The translations under genes were made by a program, and so were the position numbers. DNA of 64,000 nt from Byssothecium circinans (Eukaryota > Ascomycota > Dothideomycetes > Pleosporales > Massarinaceae). Shown one piece after another: positions 33,196 through 45,431 of this stretch (the stretch's first letter is position 1; the number at the start of each line of letters is the position of its first letter). Location: assembly GCA_010015675.1 (NCBI GenBank), contig ML976977.1, positions 946,374 through 1,010,373 on the forward strand, written 5' to 3'. A model generated the notes under the pieces. That model was not told the DNA's origin. It saw nothing but the letters and a program-made list of their open reading frames with translations, and ran no database searches.

Positions 33196-36100
33196 TCAGC
33201 ACCACATCCCCCTCTTCCGAGAGGATCACGATTCGGATTCAGCTTTCATCATGATTGTGCATTTAGCGAGCGAGTTTACTGGGGCTGTGGTCACGGTCGG
33301 AAAGGAAAATAAAGAATTGGGAAGGTCAAGGCAACAGTTTCACTGGCACGCCGAAGGTGTTTTCTTCTTTTCTTTCTTACATTCACTTCTTGTTCGCGCG
33401 TTGATCGCTGCAGTTTGTACCTGTGTTCTTATTTGATTCCCCTTCTTTCGATTCATCATTGTATCATGTTGCCATAGATTTCGCTTCGCATAGCGCACTT
33501 GATTCCCCCAAGCTCATAGCTTTTATTTTCTCTTCTACCCCCCCCCCTTTCTTACTTGCTCTCGGCTCAGCTTAGAAGGAATGATTTAGTATCTGGTAAT
33601 AAGAACATGTCCATATTCACATCGTTGCATGCACTCCCATTATTTTCGCATCATAACTGCCACGGCGCCGTTCAATTGTCCTACCTGTCCGCCCTCTCGT
33701 ACGGCGTCTCTCCTAAGCAGCGTTCTAATTCCCCATTCATTACCCCCCCTCCTGATCATCACCTCGTTCACAGCCAGCCCAGCAGACACCATTGTATCGC
33801 ACCGCATCGTATCCCATAAGCTGACCTTCCCCTCGTACCGTGTGCAACCCGACACCTGTCAATTCTCCCTAACCGGGCAACGGACGGCCAGGCCGTCATA
33901 CCGACCCGCCACGCCGCAATCACTTTATAACTCCTATTCTGACTCTTACCCTCACCGCCATAACGTCATCCTCACCCCATCCCTCCTCGGGTAATGCAAT
34001 ACGTGTGATCCGACAACGTGCGCGTCGCGCCGCTCCGCTCCCGTCACGGAAGGCACTTGTTGAACGGTGAGGGAGCATCAGCACAAAGGCTTCCTTCCCC
34101 GCTTGCTCATCACTTCCCAATTTCAAGCTTACATAAGTCCATCACTTCCATGTAGCGTAGGCCGTGCAGTCGCATCTGTACGGCGTGCGCATATGGACCG
34201 AGTCATGGTCACGCTTTCGGCGATATCGCCGCTCCATGTCGAAATATAACTTCGTGCATACAGGGCCTGCATAGAAGGTCTTCTGTATCGAGCATGGAAG
34301 GTTCCATAGATTGGCAGGACACGGAGGCCAAGAATTGTGGATGCAAGGTAAAACCGCAAAAGGGTTGTTTTAATTTATGTCTGCCCATGTTCATCAAGAC
34401 AGAAGGTGGAGGAAGGGTATTTTTATCCTTAGGCGTTAACTATGCATGCTGGCATTGCATCCCGGTAGCCGGATAATTGCACAAGGCAAGTTCGAGACTG
34501 TTCTGTACCTCCCCTGGCATCTTTCTCAGTCACCGTGCGTCTTCCTCATTGAACCTTCAAATCCCCATCCACACCCCTATCCGCGTATCCAAACCTAGCC
34601 TACCGTTCCCTGTCCTCGCACGTCTTCTTCCGGTGATAAAAGGCGCTCCGGCGCATTTTCGCCGCCAAAGTCTCGAAAGAGTCAGGAACAGTGTTTCGTA
34701 TCAAATCCTTTCCACACAAACGAAGTGAAAGCATGATCACCGTTTCGCACTTCCTGTTCCTGTCTCAAGTTGCAACAAGGGCCTTCACCCTCTTTTTTTC
34801 TCTCCCCTCCTTTGTTCATCTCCCGAGTCAAAACTAGTGCGGCCGTTGAAGGCCCGTTATCCCGACGCCGCGTTTGCGGGGTGCATGATTTCCCATGCAT
34901 CTACACATCACGTTTAAAGTTCTGGAATGCCATTTTCTGTGCGTGCTGCGTTTATGTCCGCGCGTGCGTTACGAAGTATTTATTGATGCTGCGTGGTTTG
35001 ATGCAAAGTTTAAGTTTCCTTTTCCTGTCTACACGGCTTTGGGGAGCTAAGAGATGTGATGAGAAGTGAATTAGATTGCTACGCTGCGCCGCGCTGTGCC
35101 GTACTGGTTTATCCTCCTAAGGCTGATGTTTCGATCTTTAGAGCGACGTACCGACTCAATTGATAAAGTTTGCAGCCACGTCAGCGCTTCCTCATGAAGC
35201 CTGTCCGACAGCGATGCCTCGTTCCAATCACAGCATCCACCTGGTCAACATGAACAATCACCTCCAAGCCAAGGAACCAAATTCCCCGCTTCAACATCTC
35301 AACCTGTCAAAACCCCATAATTGAAGCCCGGAACCACCAATAGCCATCCACACAGTCCCCGCGATCTCTAGAACCAACCGGGAAAGCAGGAAGAACCTTG
35401 GAATCCTTCCACATGGCATCAATGCAGAGACCCCGGTGTCCTATACTGGGCATTCAGGCCAACTCACTCAGCCTATAATCCAGCGAGGATCCTATACACA
35501 ATACATTAGGGCTGAACTATGCATCCTTGCTATGTAATCCCGATTCGCAACGTGCACTCTGCTTGGAACCTTGGATGAACTGCAGCCTGCCTCACGGAAG
35601 ACACTCCACATTTTACTCCAAGACGGTTGATGCTAGCTGCGTCATGCGCCTTACGACAGGCTTCCCCATATCCCCGCGCCGTGGCACTGAACCCGGGTTT
35701 AGACGCGATAATGCAAGAAGCGATCGGTTCAAACTTCATGGGGGCGTGCTAGCCGAGGTACGAGGCACTTATTCTGTTTTTGAGGCTCGTGGGACTCTTC
35801 TAAGAGCCGCAACGACAGACGCATTGAACGGAGTGATGACACTGCGAAGCTCTTCTTGTCTAGGCTGAGCTAGCAGTAGAGTTGGTCACTACAAATCGGC
35901 CGATTCAATCATAAGGCGCACCTTCGCGGTTGGGAGGGCTCTTGAGGCCCGGGGTATCCGCGATCACGTGTACTTTAATCAGGGCTCCATCATCAACGTT
36001 GACATATATGAGGAGCACTGACTCGTCGAGGCAGAAGAACATGCCAGCTCTTTGCATTCCAAATTCCCACCTCACAGATCCCAATAAAAGGCCCCAAACC

Positions 36101-37486
36101 CCCCCAAAATCTCCTTCCTACTACAGAATAACAATAACCAACCAAAAAGAAAAATGGTCTACAACCTCCGAAAGCTTCCGTCCCTTTCCCCTCCTTCCTG
36201 CCGAACTCAAAGTAACCTCGTATGATATCATACCTTAGGTACATCTCCCTCGATTAGCTAGCTAACTGATCCGAAATCGCCTGCGTAGAGTTTACTTTTA
36301 GCGCCCGAAAGACTCTCTGTAAAGGGCTACATGTACCCGAACCCGAAACTTCCGACACTTCCGGCACTCAAAGCTCCTCGTTTTTAATCAGTAATACACT
36401 TCCAGCGCCGAGAAAAGTGCGCTGGAGCGAACTAGTCCCGCAGTTACCCGACTCAGCTCACGTGTAACGGCTTGGAATAACTAAGTTCTTATGGAACTAC
36501 GAAATTGGCTCAAGTACCTTTGACTTTATCGATATATGTATAGCTCATAAAGTTAAAGGAAGTGAGACTGCCTTTAGTCTGGCGGATTTTCCGAAGTTGT
36601 TGAACGGTTAATACTCGAAGGAGACCATATTATTTAGGGAATTGCTTTGAGCTGTGGGAGAATCTGGCTGCTTAAAAAATTTGAAGGGGGAAAGAAAAAG
36701 GCTATGAGTTACGAATAGTGTCGACGAGCGATGGGGAGTATATATTGCAATATGGTCTATAGAGGATGCATTCGCGATTCTAGATGTCAATAAAAGTGAA
36801 TGCAAAGACGTACTAGATAATATAGATAATATATGCAGTTTAGGGTTAAATCTTTGAACTCGATAGACCCGATCGACGATCAAATGACCAATCCCGACCG
36901 TATGGTAACCCTATATCAAATGGCCATACCGGGCCTAGATTAGCTATTCGTACAAGTAGCATCGCGATCAGATAGGTGGCCTGCGTCTTATTATAAGCCT
37001 ATTAGTAAGAAGGCATCACAACCTTGATCGTAGGTACGACGTCATGCTGAGCTGGATGCACATCTGGCGCTATGCGTGGCGTTAGTACGGCAGCCCTCAA
37101 TTGATAGAGTTTCAAAATGGAAGAGTGTAAAAATGGTATGCGTTCGATATTCCTGAAATGTAGGCGTCTGAGTAGACGCGGTGGCTTTCTATGAGGATAT
37201 AGGTTAAGTAATTGCATCGCGACACAAAACGGTGTATAGCGGCATGAGCAGAGGTTGACAAATTCTAGGCTTTGTAGAATTTTATGTGTTAACAGTATAG
37301 TGACGATTTTTATGCTTCCTAAGTTGATAGGTGTCGTGAAACTTTGCTCGAGTACTGTAGTTCATGGATTAGGGCGATATTTTGGCGGAAGGTTGATGAC
37401 TTACAAAAGTAGAAAACACGGCGAACATCAGTTTCAAAATCTTCCATTAGCATCACTCTACTCGCTAATAACGGTCGTTACCCTTT
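33196..37486. other. Long gene-poor region, AT-rich toward its right end
   Basis: About 4.3 kb without a supportable gene. The left part has pyrimidine-rich sequence (33420-33640, including a C run near 33540). From about 36480 the composition becomes AT-rich with TATA-like phrases (36530-36840), suggesting decayed repeat DNA. No tRNA signature was found by eye. Confidence 0.45.
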
Positions 37487-40091
37487 TTAGTTCCATGATG
37501 CAAGTGAATCTAACCTGTCGGTATTATCCCGAGAGCCACCAAAAGGGTCAGTGAAGCTGGCCGTTCCATCGTCGCTTTGTCCCTCCTCAGGGTTCATTAT
37601 ATCCGACGGTATTGCGAACATTGCCATGTCCACAAGATGATGGCTTACGTGATCCCTGTAGAGATCTGGATACTCTGCTCCATCAAAACAAAGGAGACAG
37701 GTTTGAGCCGTTTTACCTGACGCAGGAAGGCCGTGAACTTCAATTTGATGGTCCATCCATTTGCTTTCCGTTTCGTACATACGATTTGAAGTGCCGCATG
37801 GTTCAAAAAGACATAGGTATGGGCGGAGATCCCTGATAATATGCCCTCTTTTAGGAACGTTAGTAACAAGTATGTTTGCAATGTCTGGAGTGGATACGTA
37901 CAGCCAATCACTAATGGATCTGATTGGAACCACACGGTGACATAGATTGCATACGCGGATACTGACATCATCTCCTTCGCAGAACTCTCCTCCAGGCACA
38001 GGAGGGTATTTGTTCCCTTGGCCAGATCTCCCGGAAAAATAAATGACAAATTGATCCGGAATTTCAGCCCGATATGATGTACTCCTATTCGTTTCTTGGT
38101 CCCCCGAGCTCCTCAAGATTTGCACATGCTTTTCGCAGTAGGAAAGATAATGGCGACGTTTGGATACAGCTCTTCCTAATCGTTCCGCTAGATAGTCAGG
38201 TGCGTGTGGGAACTTATCTCGCACATATTGAACATCGTATGCTCGAAAAAAAGACTTGTCGGTAATGCTCATAGCACGTTCAAAAGCACTTTGGGGTAGA
38301 AGATGCACTCTTTTGAATACGTTGAGCTCCCTCTTCGTTTGGTCGGCCATGTTTGTGTTGGTATGCTCCCAAAACTTTGACTCAACTTCATCCGCTTCTA
38401 GTTCCATGTGTTGGGTCGATCTAGTATCGGGGTGAGGGCCTTGATACTTGCGTTGTGTTGCCATCTTTCCTTGTCGTGCTGGTCTTGTTTGCGAAGTCGT
38501 CAAAGGATTGAAAGGCTGCGTCTTGGAAGGCGATTCGAGTGAGACTGCGATGGAAAATGCCATTGAACACTTGTCACTGCAGAAGTTAGTCTGTACTCAT
38601 TCCAAGGAAGACAATTTATATACCAAACCCGAAATGAAGGTCCATCCTGCATGCAACCTGTTCCAGTACAGCCTACACGGGGGCATTGGTTCGCTCGCTC
38701 CAAGTTTCCAAGCTGTTCCATAAGCGCTGACATGACCAAATTTGCCCCTGGGAATATAGTCATAGCCCAATCATCAGGACTGATGGGAGAATCATTGGAT
38801 TTTGCGTCGAGGATGAGGTAATGTCGTCGCAGCACTTTCTCCTCGCCTGGTAGATTCTTGAACTGTGTTTGAAGGAAAGCCTCAAAAACCTAGGCGATAA
38901 GTCAATGAAAGTTCTCTTATCATGGCTTGGTACTGTAAATAGCCTTGGAGGTTTCCTGACATGAGCTCTACTTCATACATACCTCAATATGGCGAAAGTA
39001 TTCGTATGGTAAGGTCATTGTCCTACCCAATACGTCCTCGAATGTAACACTGTCCGCTCGCTGATACGCGGGTGAGCGGAGTAAGGTGCTGTGTATTGTT
39101 CGAAGCATTGAATACATTTGGAAGTTTGATCGCCTGGTACACGTCTCAGCCAAAGTAGGGCTTCAGCAGTGGGTAGCTCACATGATGCCTTGAAGTGACT
39201 CACACAGGTGAGATGGTAATTCGTTGACGCTATGTTGGTCAGAAACTGTCTGCTAACTGAGAGTTTAAGCTCACATTTGCAAGAGTTGAGTAGCAAGTGA
39301 GCGTACACTGACCACAGTCGTGTTCACCGAATCTGTTGCGCTCACTACATGCTGTAAGGTTGAGGTGGCATCGTCAACTCGATTCAAAATCTCATTCGAC
39401 GTCTTCTGTTGCTGTGCTGCATGCTCCTTCATGCTGTTTTTGGCGCTACATATATCCCGGTTCGTTTCATCTATATTCTTTCGTTGTTCCAAGATGCTCG
39501 CCATTAATGTTGCGTGGGATGTGCGGGCTTCAGTCTCGATTTTCGACACCGATTCTCTGGCCCATATCATTAGTGGGTAGGAAACCATGGGCTAGATGTA
39601 CCTACGAGGTATGTGTTGCTAACAGGAGATTGATGCTGAGAACCTTTGCGCCAATCGCAGTCCTCAGCTTCGTAACCTCATCGCTCATGAGAACGGCCCA
39701 CTGAGACTTCCGACCCAAAGTGTTCCATCGAGTTTTATGATGGCCGGGGAATGGTCCTAATGATGCCTCGTATTTTCGAAGCTTCTCTAGGAACTCATGC
39801 AATGGAATGCGGCATGTCAGCGCCATTCCTCGAACCGCGTTGACATGGTCGATATTGCTCTCCGTTGGTCGCAGCCCCTGAAGATATTGAAGCGTCCGTT
39901 CCAGCGCTTGGAGCTCAAGTAGTACGTGTTGGTATTCCGTCGCAGCGCCTGATTTTTCTTTCACAGCCTTGCTCACTTTGATGATCAAACCTGAGGTCTA
40001 TCAGCCTTGGGTTTAAAGCGTTTGCAAGAATGAGCGTACCGATCGCCGCGATGAAATCGCCGGCGGAAAATCCAAAGGCCGGAGACACCAT
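37487..40091 (-). CDS. Fungal STAND-type N-terminal / ubiquitin-like (ULD_2) / C2H2-like zinc-finger fusion protein
   Basis: Eight exons on the minus strand (40091-40040, 39990-39606, 39556-39275, 39229-39182, 39133-38983, 38889-38624, 38576-37902, 37847-37487) give 739 residues; every junction keeps frame. Introns are 45-93 nt. The N-terminus (FGFSAGDFIAAIGLIIKVSK..., about 1-150) matches the helical N-terminal domain seen in fungal STAND-type and related proteins. A coiled-coil-like region follows, then the ubiquitin-like domain (VTFEDVLGRTMTLPYEYF at about 285-380) ending in WAMTIFPGANLVMSALM and a Cys-rich knuckle (CPRVGC, then CDKC). The tail (about 600-720) carries CNLC, RDLRPYLCLFEPC, W-x-DH and CLLC...H...H, a set typical of fungal C2H2 proteins. 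ULD_2 proteins commonly stop near the Cys knuckle, so the zinc-finger tail is a notable fusion. A role in signalling or incompatibility is inferred only. Confidence 0.78.
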
Positions 40092-40430
40092 TGCGACGCA
40101 TGGGATAGCAAGAAGACCTGAAGTGGTAACGATGAGGAATAGTGAGGGAGCTGCTGTGTTCAAGGGTTGATTGAAGCGAGGCTGAGTGGCCGCAGCTGCC
40201 TGCTTGGCCCTGCCAGTACCCTTTACCTAGGGTGTGTAAAGACGCAAAATGACCCGCCTGTATAGCTGGTATATCGATCGGAGATGGCTTATATTATCTG
40301 TGGTGTGAATAATCTTGTTCGCCGATACATATTCGGAAAATATAATTCAGTCCACGGTAAAGGAAGGTGGGGCCTGGAGGGGAAAGAGCGCTCGGTGCTT
40401 GCTCACGCACTACGGACTACATGCGGATAC
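40092..40430. other. Intergenic region
   Basis: Short promoter region of the ULD/zinc-finger gene and 3' flank of the pseudouridine gene. Nothing else is seen. Confidence 0.4.
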
Positions 40431-42946
40431 TCACAGCTCAAGCTGACCTATCAACCCCTTGAGCTCCGGGCTAACACTCTCCCTACTCCTCAAACTCAGT
40501 GCACTCGCCTTCTGAGCAAACCCCACAACATCCCTCACACTCGACACCTTCCTGCTCACCAACCCCGCAGCTAGCGCCCCCACAAACGTATCCCCGATCC
40601 CATTCACACTAACCACCTCCTCATCCTTCAACACCTGATCCGGCTTGAAAAGTCTAACATACAAACCCCCAATTTTCTCGTCATCATTCGCATTACGCGC
40701 AAGCACGTACTGTGCCTCCTCCGGGGATGACAAAATCGTGTCACCCGTGTTGATGAGTTGGGTGAGGAGAACGCCTTGAGGACCTAGTTTGGTGAGTATT
40801 GTAGGGAAGAAGGGCAGTAGTTTGATGGCTTGTTGCGGAACACCGGCGTCGACTATAGAGGGTGTGGTTGTGATAGATAGGGGGACGCGGAGACCTGATG
40901 AAGGGATGCCGAGGGCGTCGATCGTGTCAAACCAAGCTGATCGGTCGAAGAGACCGAGCTTGTACGCATGATCGTGGAGAGCTTTCAATTCGAGCTCGTT
41001 CGGTGTGATGATATCCACGAGAGGGTTATCGGAGGGTTTAGATGGGAAGATGCGGAGTGCTTTGGCGGTAGAAACCGGTTCGAAGATAGTGGTGGTTGTT
41101 GGGGACGCTCGGCCTAGATCGAGATACCTATGCAAAGTTGCGTTGTCCCAATTTGCGTCTAGAACGAGTAGTTTGGGCGGTGAAGATGAGATTTTGGAGA
41201 ACATGCTTGTGATCGTTGAGGCGGGAATAGATTCGAGAATCTTCATGTCGGCCATTGCGAGGGTGAGATCTTTATTAGTATTGTTGATGGCAACGTACTG
41301 GGCTGTTCGGGCTGGTTGAGGCAGCGTCTGGATGCCTTCGCTTGACATGCCCTCTTCGCTGAGTTGGCTGAGAGCTGCGCGTCCACTGAGATCATCACCA
41401 ACTGCGCTGTGAAGCTGCACCGAAGAGCCAAGGTAGTGGGCGGTTTTGGCAATATTGTGAGCGACGCCACCGAGTGTTTGGTTTATCACTGCTGGATTCG
41501 AAGTATGAAGGGCCGGATCGATTGGAGCTGAAGCATTCGAGAAAGGTGCATAATCACATGAGAAGTCGACTGCTAGAGCTCCAGCTACGACAATATCTGG
41601 TTGTGGAGTAGTTACAGGATTCGACTTTGCTGAAGGGGAATCCGTTGCCGACAGAGAAGCATTGTTGAGGCGTTGCTCAGCAGTTGAAGCAGGACTTGAA
41701 AGAACTGGATTGAAGCTCGTGGGAGTGCGTCTAATACTTACAATCAGCACCAAGGCCGACACATGAGCAGCGAAATGGCTCACCCTTGGGCTTCATCTTG
41801 CTTGGCTTGAAGAACTGTAAGCTCTCTGGCTACTATAGTCGCTCTTCGGACATTTGATTCTATGAGCGCTCTGTTGGCCGGTATCGACAAGCCCTTGGTG
41901 AGCTCTTTGACCTTGGCTAAGATGAAGGGTGTGTTGTCCTTTCCGGTGATGGCTGAGGCGTCAGCTTGACGTAGAGCTTCTTCAATAACAGAGTCCATTG
42001 TCGCTTTTGGAATGGCAGCTTCAGTAGGCACGGGGTTTGCGAAGAGCAGCCCGGAGTCAATGTTGAATGTGTGCTGGGCATCTACCCAAAGTTAGGCGGC
42101 AATTCAGTACGTGTTGGAATACTTACGAATAATTGCCGCAGCCTCGATCTCACTCTGAATAGTTATCGGACTCTTTACACCGCTATCTCTTGACCAAAAG
42201 GCCGGGAAGTCAACATTGCCCTCGCGCCCATCAGCAAAGGTGCCTACAAAGACACCTTCAGTTTCAAGGTATTCAAGTGTCCGTGGAATATCAAGGAAGC
42301 TCTTGCTGCCGCTAGAAACGACAGTGACTGGTGTCCGTCCAAGCTCCGTCAAGTCGGCAGATATGTCCATGCTGGACTCTGCACCGCGATGAACACCACC
42401 AAGACCACCAGTTCCAAACACTTTGATACCGGCTAGTTGCGCAAGTATCATGGTGCCGGCAATTGTGGTGCCTCCGTTGAAGTTCTTGCCAGTCAATCGT
42501 AGACCGCAGACATAGCCCAGGTCTCTTCTCGATAGCTTCAATGTGGTGGGCTTCCCAGCAGAAGATGTGAGCCTTATAAGCTCTTCGGCATCCATGCCTA
42601 CGCGCGCAACACCGTCTAGTATACCAATGGTTGCGGGCACACCGCCGTTCACGCGCACGATGCTCTCGAGGAGGGACGCTAGGGCAACATTCTCAGGGTA
42701 TGGGAAGCCTACGATCGCCAGCTTTTAGCAAGCTCACAGAGAAGGACTATGGTTGAGCTTACCATGCGTGTATATCGTCGTCTCGAGCGCGACGACGGGC
42801 TTGTTCGAATGGAGAGCTTCTCGCACCTCCTCCGAGACGCGAAAGAAGCCGTTGTTAGTAAGATGGCGTCTTCCCAGTCTTACATAAGACCTTGATAGGT
42901 TTTGAGGGAGTTGCGGCCTACCAATTGTTCCCAAAAGAGGTCTCAT
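40431..42946 (-). CDS. Bifunctional pseudouridine-5'-phosphate glycosidase / pseudouridine kinase (PsuG-PsuK fusion)
   Basis: Exons 42946-42763, 42708-42127, 42081-41784 and 41730-40431 give 787 residues. The N-terminal half (about 35-354) is the indigoidine-synthase-A-like glycosidase: VVALETTIYTHG, then GVPATIGILDG, TTIAGTMILAQLAGIKVFGTGGLGGVHRGAE and DISADLTELGRTPVTVVSSGSKSFLD, all core family text. The C-terminal half (about 400-787) is a PfkB sugar kinase ending in NGIGDTFVGALAAGL, which carries the catalytic Asp and anion-hole Gly. Together they phosphorylate pseudouridine and split the product to uracil and ribose-5-phosphate, so the gene serves modified-nucleoside salvage from RNA turnover. 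The first 30 residues are Arg-rich without acidic residues, resembling a mitochondrial presequence. The gene is head-to-head with OST1, 273 bp apart. Confidence 0.92.
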
Positions 42947-43219
42947 GCTGGTTTATGAGAAAATGGTGAGCTTGGCCATCTGAAGATGCGGGACGAAGCT
43001 CATGTCTATGCGGCGGGGCGGAAGTCTTGGTAGCGGAGCTGGGCCAGAGGTCTTGGCATTTAGCGGAGGTCGCTACCGCCCGGCAGAATCTAGTGGACAC
43101 GACGCAACAGTCGCAAGCTCTCCACGCAATCTCAACCCGCCAATTCTTTCTCCAACTGCACTTTCGTCCCTAGGAAGTGTGTCCAGTCGTCTTCTCTCGA
43201 AGGGCTGTAGGAGCTGCCC
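42947..43219. promoter_or_regulatory. Bidirectional promoter region (pseudouridine enzyme / OST1)
   Basis: Only 273 bp separate the two divergent start codons (42946 minus, 43220 plus), so both promoters must share or abut here. No clear TATA box is seen on either strand. Confidence 0.6.
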
Positions 43220-44765
43220 ATGATGCGGTCAATTGCCGTCTTTTCCAGCTGCTTAGCTGCACTTTCGAGCTTCGCTTCCGCGGACCTCAACCTCTCGCAG
43301 CCGCTGCTATCACGACAGGTGCTACCCAGCACCTTCAAGCCGCCACAAGTATTCAAGAATGCAAATCTGGTACGGACGACCAATCTCGACAAGTCGTATG
43401 TGAGGGAAACGATCAATGTTGTAATTGAGAATGTGGATTCAAAGCCGCAGTCGGAATACTATCTACCATTTGAATCCAGTCTGATATCAAGAGTTGGTGG
43501 GCTAGATGTCAAGGATAAGAAGGATGTTGAAAAAGGCTCATTCAAGGTTGAAGTGGTAGGGTTGGATATTGAAAGGTAGATCACAATGGCGGTGACAGCA
43601 GGCTATAGATGCTAACCAAAACTGTAGCTCCACTGAATTCTACCTCATCCACCTCCCGACACCTCTCGCACCTAAGCAGCAGCAGACGCTCAGCATCTCC
43701 TACTCAGTTCTCTCGGCCCTCAAACCCATGCCCGCGGAGATTGGCCAATCGGACAAGCAATACGTGCAATATACCTTCAGCGCCTACACGCCCTCTGCAT
43801 ACGTTACCGAGAAGCAGAAGACGAAACTCAAGTTCCCCAACGGCGACGTCCCCGATTATACAACCCTGCCGGCCGACCTCAACGCAGATAAAAAGGCAGA
43901 CCCGCAGAAACAGGGTTCGACCTTCACCTACGGCCCATACAACGACGTCCCAGCCGGCGCAGAGGAGTTCGTCAGCGTACGCTATGAATTCACAAAGCCA
44001 GTCACACATGCTTCTCTTCTGGAGCGCGATATTGAACTTTCGCATTTGGGTGGTAACCTGGCTTCTGAAGAGAGGTACTGGCTCGCGAATCAGGGCGCTG
44101 CGCTCAAGAACCATTTCTCGCGTGTCGAGTGGCAGAAGTCTCAGTACATGAACCCGCCTACCGCTGCGCTCAAGGAGCTCAGGATTCCCCTCCATCCTGG
44201 AGCCGCCGACCCCTACTTTACCGATGACATCGGCAATGTATCGACCTCGCGTTTCCGTCCTGGCAAGAGGGAGGCTCTCCTTGAGCTGAAGCCCCGCTAC
44301 CCTGTCTTCGGGGGTTGGAAGTACAGCTTCCGGGTTGGATGGAACGCCGATCTGAGTACCTACCTTCGCAAGCTGTCTACTGGCGACTCATACATCCTGA
44401 AGGTTCCGTTCCTCGAGGGTCCCCGCGGTGGCGAGGGGATCGCATATGCACGTGTTAACCTTCGTGTCATCCTTCCCGAGGGTGCTAAGAACGTCAAGTA
44501 CTCGACCAGTGTGCCTCTAGTCGACAGCAAGATCACCACCCACAAGACCTTCATGGACACTCTTGGCCGCCCTACTTTGGAATTGTCGGCTCTCAATCTC
44601 GTCGATGACTTTAGGGAGCGCGAACTGATTGTCACATACGACTACCCCTGGACTGCTGGGTTCCGGAAACCGATTGTCATTACTTTAGGTATGTTTGCTG
44701 TGTTTAGCGTGGCTTGGGTGTTGGGTAGCATCGATACCAGCATTGGCAAGAAGAAGACGGCTTGA
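43220..44765 (+). CDS. OST1: Oligosaccharyltransferase subunit OST1 (ribophorin I)
   Basis: Two exons (43220-43575, 43628-44765) give 497 residues; the intron has GTAGAT, a GCTAACC branch and TGTAG. It starts with MMRSIAVFSSCLAALSS, a clear signal peptide. The luminal ribophorin I domain includes LVRTTNLDKSYVRETINVVIENV near the start and RVEWQKSQYMNPPTAALKEL in the middle. A single membrane helix lies at the C-terminus (about 465-485), followed by a short Lys-rich tail (GKKKTA) on the cytosolic side. OST1 is a non-catalytic subunit of the ER complex that transfers the glycan from dolichol to Asn in nascent proteins. The length fits fungal OST1. It is divergent from the pseudouridine gene. 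Confidence 0.95.
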
Positions 44766-45431
44766 TCATTTAGAGCCCATGGTGAGAAGACAGACGTCTT
44801 CTGCTGTCAACTTTTGGTGTGCGTGTATGGATGCTGGCAGCAAGCACGACTGGAGATGGATGCAGCGCTGGCAAGGATGAGTGTATAGAGTTGCTGCGGA
44901 AAGCGATATCGCGAGGATTCGTTGGCGAGGTAGCGGAAAAGTCATGTAGGAGTATGGCTGGTTTGGACATATCATCTGGCGAACGGTTACCATTTCTTTG
45001 ATGTAGAACAAACAAAATCCATTCGGTTCAAGGTCAAGTCCAGAATTTACAACGGTCAGATACAGTATCGTTCAGCAAAATGCAAGAGACTCGTTTGCTA
45101 GTCAGGGCATATTCCTTTAACCAGTCAAACAATACAGTGTCTCGCTCATTCATAGTAAGATTAAACGAACAGTAATGTCTAGGACGTGTTACATGTAGTG
45201 TGGCTGAATCACATGATCAGCCACAATTTGACGCCGCGGGGGTCCCGTTTTGAGTCAACTATGACTCTGCCCCACGGAGACTCAAAGTTCGCGACGGCTT
45301 TTTTCTAGAGGTACTCTTACACCTCCCACCCATATCCCAATTCCGTTTCCCCATACCCTCAATCTCCTCCCAGGTCTCCATCACCGAATCCAATTGTCCA
45401 GGCCAGCCATTGCCCCGCTCCCTACCCCACC
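44766..45431. other. Intergenic region
   Basis: 3' flank of OST1 and promoter of the tyrosyl-tRNA synthetase, with a pyrimidine-rich leader just before 45432. No other feature is seen. Confidence 0.45.
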
